From contig VBLD01000124.1 in the NCBI GenBank assembly GCA_005879205.1, positions 1 to 9,479 of the forward strand: 9,479 nucleotides of DNA, given 5' to 3'. The notes under the pieces are model-generated. The model was not told the origin of the DNA. It ran no database searches and saw nothing but the letters and a program-made list of their open reading frames with translations. Positions 1 through 6,510 of this stretch are shown piece by piece. The DNA is from Deltaproteobacteria bacterium (GTDB taxonomy: Bacteria > Desulfobacterota > Binatia > DP-6). The position numbers and the translations under genes were made by a program. Position 1 is the first letter of the stretch; the number at the start of each line of letters is the position of its first letter.

Positions 1-48
1 TCCTGGTCCTGATTGAAGTGCGGCACATCCTCGCTATGACTCGAGCGA

Positions 49-321
49 TTATGATCGGGCCCCGGAATCCGACGTCTGGTTGCTCGGATGGTTCATCGCC
101 CTGAGCGTCGAGACATTGGGGTAGCGAGAGGAAATTATGGCACGATCTAGGCGCCCGAATACGCGAACGACCGGCACGATGCTGCCCGTGGCGACGGCGG
201 ACGTGATCTCGTGGCCCAGCACGCGCGATGAAAAATCCGTCCGAACCCGAGGCAGAGCCGCCATGGCGTTCGAGGTCAGGTCGGGGCGTGTGCGGACGTA
301 GAAAATCGCCCGCCCGCACAC
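49..321 (-). CDS. Doubtful 90-codon ORF, possible relic of a MacB-type permease
   Basis: The frame starts with a GTG inside the inverted repeat downstream of ubiA and ends with TAA at 49. No ribosome binding site stands out, and base composition is less GC-rich than in the operon. Residues about 6-12 (IFYVRTR) and a later VFGRL recall the FYVRT...FG segments of acidobacterial-type MacB/ADOP permeases. The intervening sequence and spacing do not fit well, so at best this is a decayed fragment. It may equally be noncoding. Confidence 0.2.
   Translation of the reverse strand: MCGRAIFYVRTRPDLTSNAMAALPRVRTDFSSRVLGHEITSAVATGSIVPVVRVFGRLDRAIISSRYPNVSTLRAMNHPSNQTSDSGARS
288..321 (-). terminator. Inverted repeat just past ubiA, possible weak terminator
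   Basis: A perfect 8-bp inverted repeat, GTGTGCGG at 288-295 and CCGCACAC at 314-321, with an 18-base spacer, begins three bases after the ubiA stop. On the minus strand no T-run follows the stem, so an intrinsic terminator of the standard form is not demonstrated. It could stabilise the 3' end of the operon transcript or be chance in GC-rich DNA. Confidence 0.3.
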
Positions 322-324
322 CGA

Positions 325-1230
325 CTACACAGTTTTGCCGAGATCGAGAGCGGCGGCGACCAAGAGTATCCAGCCGAACCAATGACTCCGCTCGAATGCC
401 CTCAGGTACGCTTGAGGCGTGGCATGGACGATCAGCCGGTGCTGGTCGACGAATAGCCCGACGACCAGGACCACGGCCGTCACGTGCCACCACCCGAGGC
501 CGGCCACCCGGCCCAGGAGGACGAGGGCGAGCAGCGTGAGCCCTTGGAGGGCGGCGATCGCCGCAGGGGCATGGCGCCCGAGGCGCACGGCCATCGACTT
601 CACGCCGATCCGGACGTCGTCCTCGCGGTCCGCCAGTGCGTACGTGCAGTCGTACGCCATCGTCCATGTCGCAATGGCGGCAGCCTGGATCCACGCCTGA
701 ACGGGCAGGTAGTTCGTCGCGCTGGCATAGACGAGCAGCGTGCTCCAGCCGTTGGTCGCGCCGAGGAACAATTGGGGCCAGTGGGTAACTCGCTTTGCGA
801 ACGGATACGCAATCGCGATCGTCGCCCCTGCGAAGAGCACTGCCACGGTGAGATGGTTCGCGAAAAGAAGCAGAGGCGAGCCCAGTGCGCACAGCCCGAG
901 AAACGTGGCGAGCGAGGCCTGCGGGCTAACCCGGCCGCTCGCGACCGGCCGGTCGCGGGTACGCGGCACGTGGCGGTCGAAATCGCGGTCGGCAAAATCG
1001 TTGAGCGCGCAGAGCGCCGAACGTGACACGATCACGCCGAGGACGACGATCCCGAGCAATATCGGATGAGGCCGCCCTCTCGTGGCGACCCAAACGGCCC
1101 AGAGCGCAGGCCCCAAGCCGAGCCATATTCCGACGGGACGATCGAGCCGCACGAGCCGCGCCAGATCCATCGCACGCGGCCAGCTTTGAGCCTGCGTCCC
1201 CGTATCGGACAGCTCCGCATCAACGCTCAT
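325..1230 (-). CDS. ubiA: 4-hydroxybenzoate-type polyprenyltransferase UbiA
   Basis: A 301-residue UbiA-family integral membrane enzyme that attaches a polyprenyl chain ortho to the hydroxyl of 4-hydroxybenzoate-like acids. Both catalytic motifs are intact: ALNDFADRDFDRHVPRTRDR (75-94, NDxxDxxxD), followed by PVASGR, and YDCTYALADREDDVRIGVKS (193-212, Asp194/Asp201/Asp204/Asp205), followed by MAVRLG. LDRPVGIWLGLGPALWA (29-45) and ERSHWFGWIL (280-289) are further marks of the ubiquinone-type branch. About eight to nine membrane helices. The ATG at 1230 is six bases after the ATPase stop, with GGAGG ten bases upstream. It is the last gene of the operon. E. coli UbiA is known to tolerate substituted 4-hydroxybenzoates, so 3-amino-4-hydroxybenzoate made by the aldolase/DHQS-II pair is a plausible acceptor. 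If it is instead ordinary ubiquinone biosynthesis, its placement in this operon would be odd. Confidence 0.92.
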   Translation of the reverse strand: MSVDAELSDTGTQAQSWPRAMDLARLVRLDRPVGIWLGLGPALWAVWVATRGRPHPILLGIVVLGVIVSRSALCALNDFADRDFDRHVPRTRDRPVASGRVSPQASLATFLGLCALGSPLLLFANHLTVAVLFAGATIAIAYPFAKRVTHWPQLFLGATNGWSTLLVYASATNYLPVQAWIQAAAIATWTMAYDCTYALADREDDVRIGVKSMAVRLGRHAPAAIAALQGLTLLALVLLGRVAGLGWWHVTAVVLVVGLFVDQHRLIVHATPQAYLRAFERSHWFGWILLVAAALDLGKTV

Positions 1231-1236
1231 CTGGCA

Positions 1237-1962
1237 TCATCCTCCGGCCGTCGAACCGACCGGCCTCCTTCGGTCCGCTACGATGGCACCGTCTGCGACC
1301 GTTACCGTCCTAGTGCATGCCGTCGCGATCCGCTCATCATGCGTGACCAGGATGATCGTCACGCCGCGCAAACGATGGGCGCGAAGCAGCAGATCGACCA
1401 TCTCGGCTCCGGTACGCGTGTCGAGGCAGCCCGTCGGCTCGTCTGCCAGCAGCAGCATCGGGTCGGCAATCAAAGCACGGGCCAAGGCGACGCGTTGCTG
1501 CTCACCACCAGACAGTTCGGCGGGGCGAGCCGCGGCCCGCTCGACGAGGTGCACCTGCTCGAGCGCCGCGCGGGCCCGCGGCTCGGCCGCCCGCCGCGCC
1601 AGCCCATCCGCCAGCAGGGGGAGCGCGACGTTCTCCAGCGCGCTCAGCGACGGCAGGAGATTGAATGCTTGGAAGACGACCCCGATGTGACGGCGCCGCA
1701 ACAGGCGGATCACATCCTCCGGCGCACGCTCGAGCTGATGGTCGGCGACCCGGACCGTCCCACGCGTCGGGCGATCGAGCCCTCCGATGAGGTTGATGAG
1801 CGTCGTCTTACCGCCACCCGTGGGCCCCATGATGCCGAGAAACTCTCCCGCACCCACGCGCAGCGACACATCGGCGAGACCGGTGACCATTCCGGTGCCC
1901 TCGCCGTACACCTTCGTCACGCCCGACAACTCGACCAGCGCCTCGTCCCGCCGCATGCTCAT
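1237..1962 (-). CDS. ABC transporter ATP-binding protein, LolD/MacB type
   Basis: A complete 241-residue nucleotide-binding subunit that powers the FtsX permease encoded just upstream. Visible parts are Walker A GPTGGGKTT (46-54, with Thr and Gly where GPSGSGKST is usual), the Q-loop VVFQAFNLLPSLSALENVAL (about 95-114) typical of the LolD/MacB group, the signature LSGGEQQRVALARAL (150-164), Walker B LLLADEPTG (170-178), the D-loop after it and the switch histidine in LVTHDE (His208). All catalytic residues are present. The ATG at 1962 overlaps the permease stop (ATGA); a second ATG two codons on is possible. Transporters of this type extract lipoproteins or export macrolides and other hydrophobic molecules. 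Here the flanking prenyltransferases suggest a prenylated lipid as cargo, which is inference. Confidence 0.93.
   Translation of the reverse strand: MSMRRDEALVELSGVTKVYGEGTGMVTGLADVSLRVGAGEFLGIMGPTGGGKTTLINLIGGLDRPTRGTVRVADHQLERAPEDVIRLLRRRHIGVVFQAFNLLPSLSALENVALPLLADGLARRAAEPRARAALEQVHLVERAAARPAELSGGEQQRVALARALIADPMLLLADEPTGCLDTRTGAEMVDLLLRAHRLRGVTIILVTHDERIATACTRTVTVADGAIVADRRRPVGSTAGG
1241..1245 (-). promoter_or_regulatory. Ribosome binding site of ubiA
   Basis: GGAGG on the minus strand, ten bases before the ATG at 1230. It lies within the last codons of the ATPase gene, so ubiA can be loaded independently although it shares the transcript. Confidence 0.55.
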
Positions 1963-2861
1963 AGCGTCCCGAGCGCTTCCACGAGCGGCAGACGTGCGGC
2001 GCGTCTAGCCGGGAGCACGGCGCTGACGGCCGCCACCGCGATCGTGATCGGCACGGCGAGCAGCGCCGCCGACCCCGGGAACCGATACTCCAGCCACCAT
2101 CCGCTCACCAGCGGCACCGCCCCCCGCACGACCAGATAGGACGTAACGCCGCCGAGCAGCACGCCGAAGAGGCCGCCGAGCCCCCCGACGAGACACGCCT
2201 CGCAGTGAAGGATACGCTCGATCGTTCTACGCGACGTGCCGATGGCACCCCAGAGCGCGATCTCTCGGCGTCGGTCGTGGGTTGCCACGACGATGAAGTT
2301 GACCACGCTGAAGAGCGCGATGACCCCACTCGCGAGCTCGGTCGCATAGGCGATGCTCATGGCGTGGTCGAGCTGCCCGTCGAACTCCGCGCGCATGTCC
2401 CTGCTCGTGAGCACCGGTACTGCGTAGCCGATTCGCTCCGACACCCGTTGCCGCAGCGCCCGCGGATCCTCGTCGGGAGCCGCCCACACCTCGTAGCTCG
2501 TGACGGACGCGTCGCCCCAGAACTCCCGGTACGCGCTCGCGTCCAGCACCACGGTGCCGAGGTCGACGCTGTAGTCGAGCACCACGGCGAGAATGGGAAA
2601 GCCGCGTTCACCATCCGGGGTGGACAGAAATACGGTGTCACCCGGACCGAGGCCGAATCGACGCGAGAACGTGTCGCTGACCATCACGCCCTCACGCCGC
2701 GCCACCCGCAGGAGAAGATCGCGCTCGTCGCCGTTGATGACCGTGATCCTGGCACCATGCGCAGCGCTGACCGCGGCGTCGTATCCGATGATGACGACCG
2801 GATGGCCACGGGAATCTCCGAGAGCGGCGCGGTGCCCGGCGACCGCCATCACGCCCGTCAC
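1959..2861 (-). CDS. Double-FtsX ABC permease, C-terminal part in the shifted frame
   Basis: The 300 residues supply the rest of the second FtsX repeat: an extracytoplasmic domain with FGLGPGDTVFLSTPDGERGF (parallel to GDGLHVSTPDG in the first repeat), then helices at about 165-185, 210-235 and 260-285. These include the FtsX hallmark HDRRREIALWGAIGTSRRTI and the cytoplasmic end PARRAARLPLVEAL. A GTG at 2861 overlaps the previous stop and could start a separate gene. However, the same frame is open for 14 more codons upstream (SGPLSSRIGEAVRG, 2903-2862), and these read as the expected permease sequence just before TGVMAVAG. That supports one frameshifted gene of about 840 residues. Its stop overlaps the ATPase start (ATGA). 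No slippery heptamer suitable for programmed -1 shifting is visible. Confidence 0.8.
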   Translation of the reverse strand: MTGVMAVAGHRAALGDSRGHPVVIIGYDAAVSAAHGARITVINGDERDLLLRVARREGVMVSDTFSRRFGLGPGDTVFLSTPDGERGFPILAVVLDYSVDLGTVVLDASAYREFWGDASVTSYEVWAAPDEDPRALRQRVSERIGYAVPVLTSRDMRAEFDGQLDHAMSIAYATELASGVIALFSVVNFIVVATHDRRREIALWGAIGTSRRTIERILHCEACLVGGLGGLFGVLLGGVTSYLVVRGAVPLVSGWWLEYRFPGSAALLAVPITIAVAAVSAVLPARRAARLPLVEALGTL

Positions 2862-4474
2862 GCCACGTACGGCCTCACCGATGCGCGAGGACAGCGGGCC
2901 GCTTCAAGGGCCTGCGGGAGTGTCGCCCGCAGGCTCGAGACGAGGGCGCCGATCGACAGAACGCCCGCCAGCGCGACTGCAATCGCGGCTGCGGTCGCAC
3001 CGACATCGGCCGGAACGCGCAGCAAAACCAGGGGGGCGAGCGTGCCCACCGCACGGGCAGCACCATGATTGCCTCGCCGCCATGCGAGGCCGACGGTGCG
3101 CGCGACCGCTGGGCCACACCAGCTCGCCGCCAGAAATATTCCGACCAGCGCCGTCGTGATCAGCGCGAGGCGGGCAGAGGACGCCGTCACGCTACTCGGA
3201 CAGTTCAGGAGAGCAGTCGCCGACGCCGCAGCGAGGCCGAGGGCAGGGACAACGCGGTGAAGGCGGCTGTCGCGCCCATCGGACATGCCACGCGCACGCT
3301 GGAGCAACCGCACGGGCGACGCGCCAGCGGCCCGCACGAGCGGCCCGATCGCCACCCCGACGGGCATGGCGAGCCCGATCGCGACCGCGGCGCCGACGGC
3401 CGTCCAGTCGACCTTCACGGCATCGATGTGCATGCGCACGAGCGGTGCGATCGCGGTTCCGAAGGCATCCTTGCAGAGCATGGCCAGGACCACCCCGATC
3501 GGGACGCCGGCGGCGGTGCCCACGAGCCCGACCAGCAACGACTCCCCGATGAGCGTCACGGTGATCGACGCTCGGCCGAAGCCGACCACCCCGAGAAGCG
3601 CGATTTCCTCCACCCGCCTGGCGAGAGAGACCATGGCGGTCTGGCGGAGAAGAAAGGCGCACACGATGCAGGCGAAAAGCGCTGCGAGGGTGAATGTGAC
3701 ACGCGTCGACAGCAACAGACGCTCGAGGTGTGAGGCCGCGACCCCCGCTCGTCCCACCGATGCCCGTCCGGCGAGGAGCGTCCGGAGGACCGGCTCCACG
3801 GTCGCTTCTTGTCCCGTTACCGGAAGGACCTGGATGACGTCGACCCGCCCTTCCCGGTGAAACATCTGCTGTGCGGCCGGGAGATCCATCAGGGCGACAT
3901 CGCCGCCGAACAATGCCGCCACACCGGCGCCGTCGAGGAAGCCGCCCACCTCGAGCGTCGCCGAGCCGTCGGGCGTCGACACGTGGAGGCCGTCACCGGC
4001 GTGCACTCCCAGCCGGGACGCGAGCGTCCGCGAGAGCACGACGGCGCGCATGCTCGCGACCAGGTCGAACGGGTGCACGATCTGCAGCGCGGCCCGCGAG
4101 AACTGCGCCCGACGCATCGTCTCGTGTGCGAGGAGGTCGACGCCGAACACCGTGAGACGGATGCCGGGGACATCGGGCACGTCCACGCTCGCGAACAGCA
4201 CCGGAGCGGCGTCGGCCACCCCCGGCACGGTCTCCACGAGCGACACGAGCTCCTCCGGAAGACCGGGATCACCGCCTGTGACGTCGATCGACGCCGGCCC
4301 CAGCAAGGTCTCGAACACGCGCTCCATCGACTGGACGGCGGACGTCGCAAGGGTTCCCGTCGCAACGACCAATGCGACGCCGAGCATGACGCCGGTGACG
4401 CTTAGGACCACCCGCATGCGCTGGCGGCGCAGGTGGCGGACGACAGACAACGCCCCGAGCGTGGCGAACGTCAC
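2858..4474 (-). CDS. Double-FtsX ABC transporter permease (LolC/E-MacB type), first part before the frameshift
   Basis: The 538 residues form the N-terminal two thirds of a duplicated FtsX-type permease. Residues 22-40 are the first membrane helix. A long extracytoplasmic domain (about 50-250) follows, with the typical VETVPGVADAAPVL and GVHAGDGLHVSTPDGSATL segments. Three FtsX-core helices lie at about 257-277, 302-330 and 355-382, including ARRVEEIALLGVVGFGRASI. The second repeat then begins (helices near 405-424, 434-453 and 490-512). The frame ends at 2858 inside what should be the second extracytoplasmic domain, and residues after about 523 no longer look homologous. The downstream frame continues the domain, so one base seems to be missing at about 2880-2906. 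The start is the GTG at 4474, overlapping the prenyltransferase stop; the open frame further upstream lies within that gene. With the ATPase it would move a lipophilic compound or lipoprotein out of the inner membrane. Confidence 0.82.
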   Translation of the reverse strand: MTFATLGALSVVRHLRRQRMRVVLSVTGVMLGVALVVATGTLATSAVQSMERVFETLLGPASIDVTGGDPGLPEELVSLVETVPGVADAAPVLFASVDVPDVPGIRLTVFGVDLLAHETMRRAQFSRAALQIVHPFDLVASMRAVVLSRTLASRLGVHAGDGLHVSTPDGSATLEVGGFLDGAGVAALFGGDVALMDLPAAQQMFHREGRVDVIQVLPVTGQEATVEPVLRTLLAGRASVGRAGVAASHLERLLLSTRVTFTLAALFACIVCAFLLRQTAMVSLARRVEEIALLGVVGFGRASITVTLIGESLLVGLVGTAAGVPIGVVLAMLCKDAFGTAIAPLVRMHIDAVKVDWTAVGAAVAIGLAMPVGVAIGPLVRAAGASPVRLLQRARGMSDGRDSRLHRVVPALGLAAASATALLNCPSSVTASSARLALITTALVGIFLAASWCGPAVARTVGLAWRRGNHGAARAVGTLAPLVLLRVPADVGATAAAIAVALAGVLSIGALVSSLRATLPQALEAARCPRASVRPYVA

Positions 4475-5370
4475 GCGGCACGCCACGCGCGGTCGCAGAC
4501 GACGGATGCCGCCACCCAGATGAAGATCAGACGCAGCGCAACGAACCCGATCCTTCTCGCTTCCAACGGGTCTCCGCGGAACAGCGCCACGAGCTGTCGC
4601 CGGTGCAGAGGGACGAGCGCCAACATCGTGCCGGTCATCAGGGGAACGGCGCGGACCGCGACGGCCGCAACCAGCGTGCACCACCCCCCGGCCAGGATCG
4701 CCACCGCGACGCGCCGGTGGTGTCGCGGACCGAGGCGCACGGCGAGCGTGCCACGACCGGCGGTGCGGTCGAAGGCGTAGTCCGCTTGATTCGAGCACGC
4801 GTTCACGCTCGCGAAGAACAGGCCGAGCATGGCGCCGACCAGAGCCGGGGCGACCTCGAGGCGTCGTGTGACGACGCCGAATCCGACCCATGTGCCGAGA
4901 CCGGAGAGCGCGACGACCAGCTCCCCGAGTCCGCGGTACGACAAGCTAAGGCCGACGGAGTACTGCGCGGCGAGAGCGACGATCAGCAACCCGACCGCGA
5001 TGACGCTCCACGGGACGCCGACTGCGAGGTACGCGCCGATCGCGAGCGACAGCGCGAGCATGGCCGCCGTCACGACGCGTGCCGGACCGAGGCTGACTTC
5101 CCCCGTGACGAGGAGCTTCGGCTCCTTGACGGACCGTTTCGTGGCGCTCGCGAGCCGGTCGACGCCGTGCAGGTAGCCGGCGATGTTGTCCGAGCCGTGG
5201 ATGAAGAGCGACAGGGCGGCAGCGCCGGTGACGAACAGGACGCCACGCCGCCAGAAGTCCGGGTCCACGCCCGGTCGCCAGGCCATCGCGATGCCGATCG
5301 CGACGGGGAGATAGTCGTCGGGAATGTACGCGGCGAGGAATCGCGCCCACCGCTCGACAGTCTCACGCAT
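4471..5370 (-). CDS. MenA/UbiA-superfamily membrane prenyltransferase with divergent first Asp motif
   Basis: A 299-residue polytopic membrane protein of the UbiA superfamily, closest in pattern to MenA-like enzymes that transfer a polyprenyl chain to an aromatic acid. Motif II is well kept: NQADYAFDRTAGRGTLAVRL (194-213), with Asp197 and Asp201 positioned to bind the prenyl diphosphate Mg2+. RGLGELVVALSGLGTWVGFG (146-165) matches the MenA GLGEL loop. Motif I is unusual: DNIAGYLHGVDR (61-72) stands where NDxxDxxxxGxD is expected, with Asn62 and Asp71 but Gly in place of the middle Asp. KEPKLLVTGEVS (82-93) matches the loop after motif I. About eight hydrophobic spans follow. The start overlaps the upstream gene by eight bases and its stop overlaps the permease start (GTGA). 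It may add a second isoprenoid chain, act on a different acceptor, or have weakened catalysis. Substrate and chain length are not deducible. Confidence 0.85.
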   Translation of the reverse strand: MRETVERWARFLAAYIPDDYLPVAIGIAMAWRPGVDPDFWRRGVLFVTGAAALSLFIHGSDNIAGYLHGVDRLASATKRSVKEPKLLVTGEVSLGPARVVTAAMLALSLAIGAYLAVGVPWSVIAVGLLIVALAAQYSVGLSLSYRGLGELVVALSGLGTWVGFGVVTRRLEVAPALVGAMLGLFFASVNACSNQADYAFDRTAGRGTLAVRLGPRHHRRVAVAILAGGWCTLVAAVAVRAVPLMTGTMLALVPLHRRQLVALFRGDPLEARRIGFVALRLIFIWVAASVVCDRAWRAA

Positions 5371-5947
5371 CGGGCAACACCTCGCGGATGCCGGCGGCGA
5401 CCCGGCGCAGTACGAGCAGGAAGACTCCACCCATCCCCAGCGCGGCCGGGATGAACGCCCACACCGCCGGCGGCGGCACCCGCTTGCCGAGCGTGAGGAG
5501 CACGATGCCGAAGAGCGCCGCGAGCGACGTCAGGCCTCCGGCCACGATGCCGCGCAGCGTCCGGCGGACGCCGGCCTCGTCGAGGGCCGCGGCCGTCGGG
5601 GCGGTTTCGAAACACCGCGCCAGGCCGGATTGGAGCCGATGGATCACGAGGAGCTCGCTCGCCCCGAGGACGACAAGGAGACCGAGCTTCGCCTGGAACC
5701 ACGGTTCGCGTACCAGACCGCCGCCTTGTTGCGAGAGCATGGCGAGCCCGCTGAGCACGACGAGCACGATGCCCGGGACCTCCTGGAGCCAGGTCAGGCG
5801 CAGTACCCACCGCATCGCGCGGCGCCGTTGCTCGATCACCCGACTGTCCCACGCGACGAAGAAGAGAATGTTTTCGCACGGGATGTACCCAGCCCACAGC
5901 GCGAGGCCGCCGATGTGCAGCAGCCGGCACAGCGTTGCGGCGGTCAC
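5363..5947 (-). CDS. CopD/DUF2269-like four-helix membrane protein B
   Basis: A 194-residue membrane protein paralogous to its upstream neighbour. His11 lies in LLHIGGLALWAGYIP, followed by W18-A-G20-x-x-P23-x-E25. The second conserved block has Q-E-V-P and LVVLSG, and the third has EPWFQAKLGLLVVLGASEL. Hydrophobic spans lie at about 5-35, 55-75, 84-106, 132-150 and 158-178. I place the start at the GTG at 5947, which overlaps the stop of protein A (GTGA) and has AAAGG about seven bases upstream. A much longer open frame to 7039 exists but runs through the DHQ-synthase gene on the same strand and reads as an Arg/Ala-rich shadow. Two adjacent, similarly sized but diverged copies suggest a heterodimer. 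The conserved helix-1 histidine suggests heme or metal binding; this is inference from the superfamily. Confidence 0.72.
   Translation of the reverse strand: MTAATLCRLLHIGGLALWAGYIPCENILFFVAWDSRVIEQRRRAMRWVLRLTWLQEVPGIVLVVLSGLAMLSQQGGGLVREPWFQAKLGLLVVLGASELLVIHRLQSGLARCFETAPTAAALDEAGVRRTLRGIVAGGLTSLAALFGIVLLTLGKRVPPPAVWAFIPAALGMGGVFLLVLRRVAAGIREVLPDA
5378..5383 (-). promoter_or_regulatory. Ribosome binding site deciding the start of the MenA-like prenyltransferase
   Basis: The minus strand reads GAGGTG seven bases before the ATG at 5370. It lies inside the end of membrane protein B and favours this start over the upstream codon at 5430. Confidence 0.6.
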
Positions 5948-6504
5948 GGTGCGACCTTTCTCGCCGCCTCGGCGTCCGCAGTCATGGCGCGGACGAGCGA
6001 CACCGTCGCACCGGCGAGCATCGCCATGCCTGCGCAGACGACCACCGGGATCGCCACGTCGACCCGCCGGCCGATCGCGAGGGCCGGGACGCCGACCAGC
6101 ACCACGAGAAGCGGAGCGCGCATGATCGCAATCTGCGCCACTCTCTGGCGCGCGCTGAGGCCCACGCGGCATCGTACCTCGATCCGGCGCGAGGCGACGG
6201 CGATGTACGTCTCCCCGGCGACCAACAGCCCCACGAGCGCGAGCTTGGCGACGTACCAGGGCTGCCGCGCGAGCAGCGCGATCCCGTACCACCCAGACAG
6301 CCAGGCACCCGTCGCGACGACGAGCAGCCCGTAGGGAAGGGCCTGGCAGAGCCGGAGACGGTTGACGAGCACGGCGAGCCCGAGCCGCTCGTCGTCCGTC
6401 CGGGCGCGCGCGAACCGCCATCCGGCGTAGAGCTCGATCGGCACCATGCCGGTCCAGAGGAACACCGCCACGAGATGCAGCGTCTTGACGACGAGGAAAT
6501 CCAT
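5944..6504 (-). CDS. CopD/DUF2269-like four-helix membrane protein A
   Basis: A 186-residue integral membrane protein with about four hydrophobic segments (residues about 4-26, 53-74, 82-102, 128-170 as one or two spans). The first helix carries His10 and the string W17-T-G19-x-x-P22-x-E24. An N-terminal histidine after Lys-x-x in helix 1 is typical of CopD, HemJ and DUF2269 four-helix proteins, where it is thought to bind heme or metal. It is clearly paralogous to the next gene: both share H-x6-W-x-G-x2-P-x-E, then Q-x2-P followed by L-V-V, and a P-W-x3-K-L segment followed by Glu. It starts six bases after the DHQ-synthase-like stop with a poor ribosome binding site, so it probably depends on upstream translation. 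A membrane redox protein acting on a quinone-like product, alone or paired with protein B, is inferred from context. HemJ itself seems less likely. Confidence 0.72.
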   Translation of the reverse strand: MDFLVVKTLHLVAVFLWTGMVPIELYAGWRFARARTDDERLGLAVLVNRLRLCQALPYGLLVVATGAWLSGWYGIALLARQPWYVAKLALVGLLVAGETYIAVASRRIEVRCRVGLSARQRVAQIAIMRAPLLVVLVGVPALAIGRRVDVAIPVVVCAGMAMLAGATVSLVRAMTADAEAARKVAP

Positions 6505-6510
6505 CGTTCG

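Larger units (their letters stand above)
1..324. other. Region downstream of the operon without a convincing gene
   Basis: Apart from the doubtful minus-strand ORF and the inverted repeat, I see no gene, tRNA, insertion sequence end or clear promoter. The visibly lower GC content suggests intergenic DNA or decayed coding sequence at the end of the operon. Confidence 0.5.

Noticed and set aside
1066..2139. Long plus-strand ORFs opposite the operon (for example 1066-2139, 2205-3068, 5935-7947, 7698-8981)
   Set aside because: They are antisense to strongly recognised minus-strand genes, rich in Arg, Pro, His and Gln with no domain pattern, as expected for shadow frames in GC-rich DNA.
1959..2861. 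Second permease part as an independent gene starting at the GTG at 2861
   Set aside because: It would begin in mid-domain, and the matching sequence continues 14 codons upstream in the same frame; a frameshift is the simpler explanation, though not proven.
2895..2910. Programmed ribosomal frameshift in the permease
   Set aside because: No slippery heptamer is seen in the right phase at the junction, and this is not known for the family.
4475..4891. N-terminal extension of the permease frame to 4891
   Set aside because: The extra residues are Arg-rich, lie within the prenyltransferase gene on the same strand and show no homology; the overlapping GTG at 4474 fits the FtsX N-terminus.
5363..6504. 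Membrane proteins A and B as HemJ protoporphyrinogen oxidases
   Set aside because: Helix 1 has the His, but the remaining HemJ pattern is not apparent, two copies would be unusual, and no heme biosynthesis gene is nearby.
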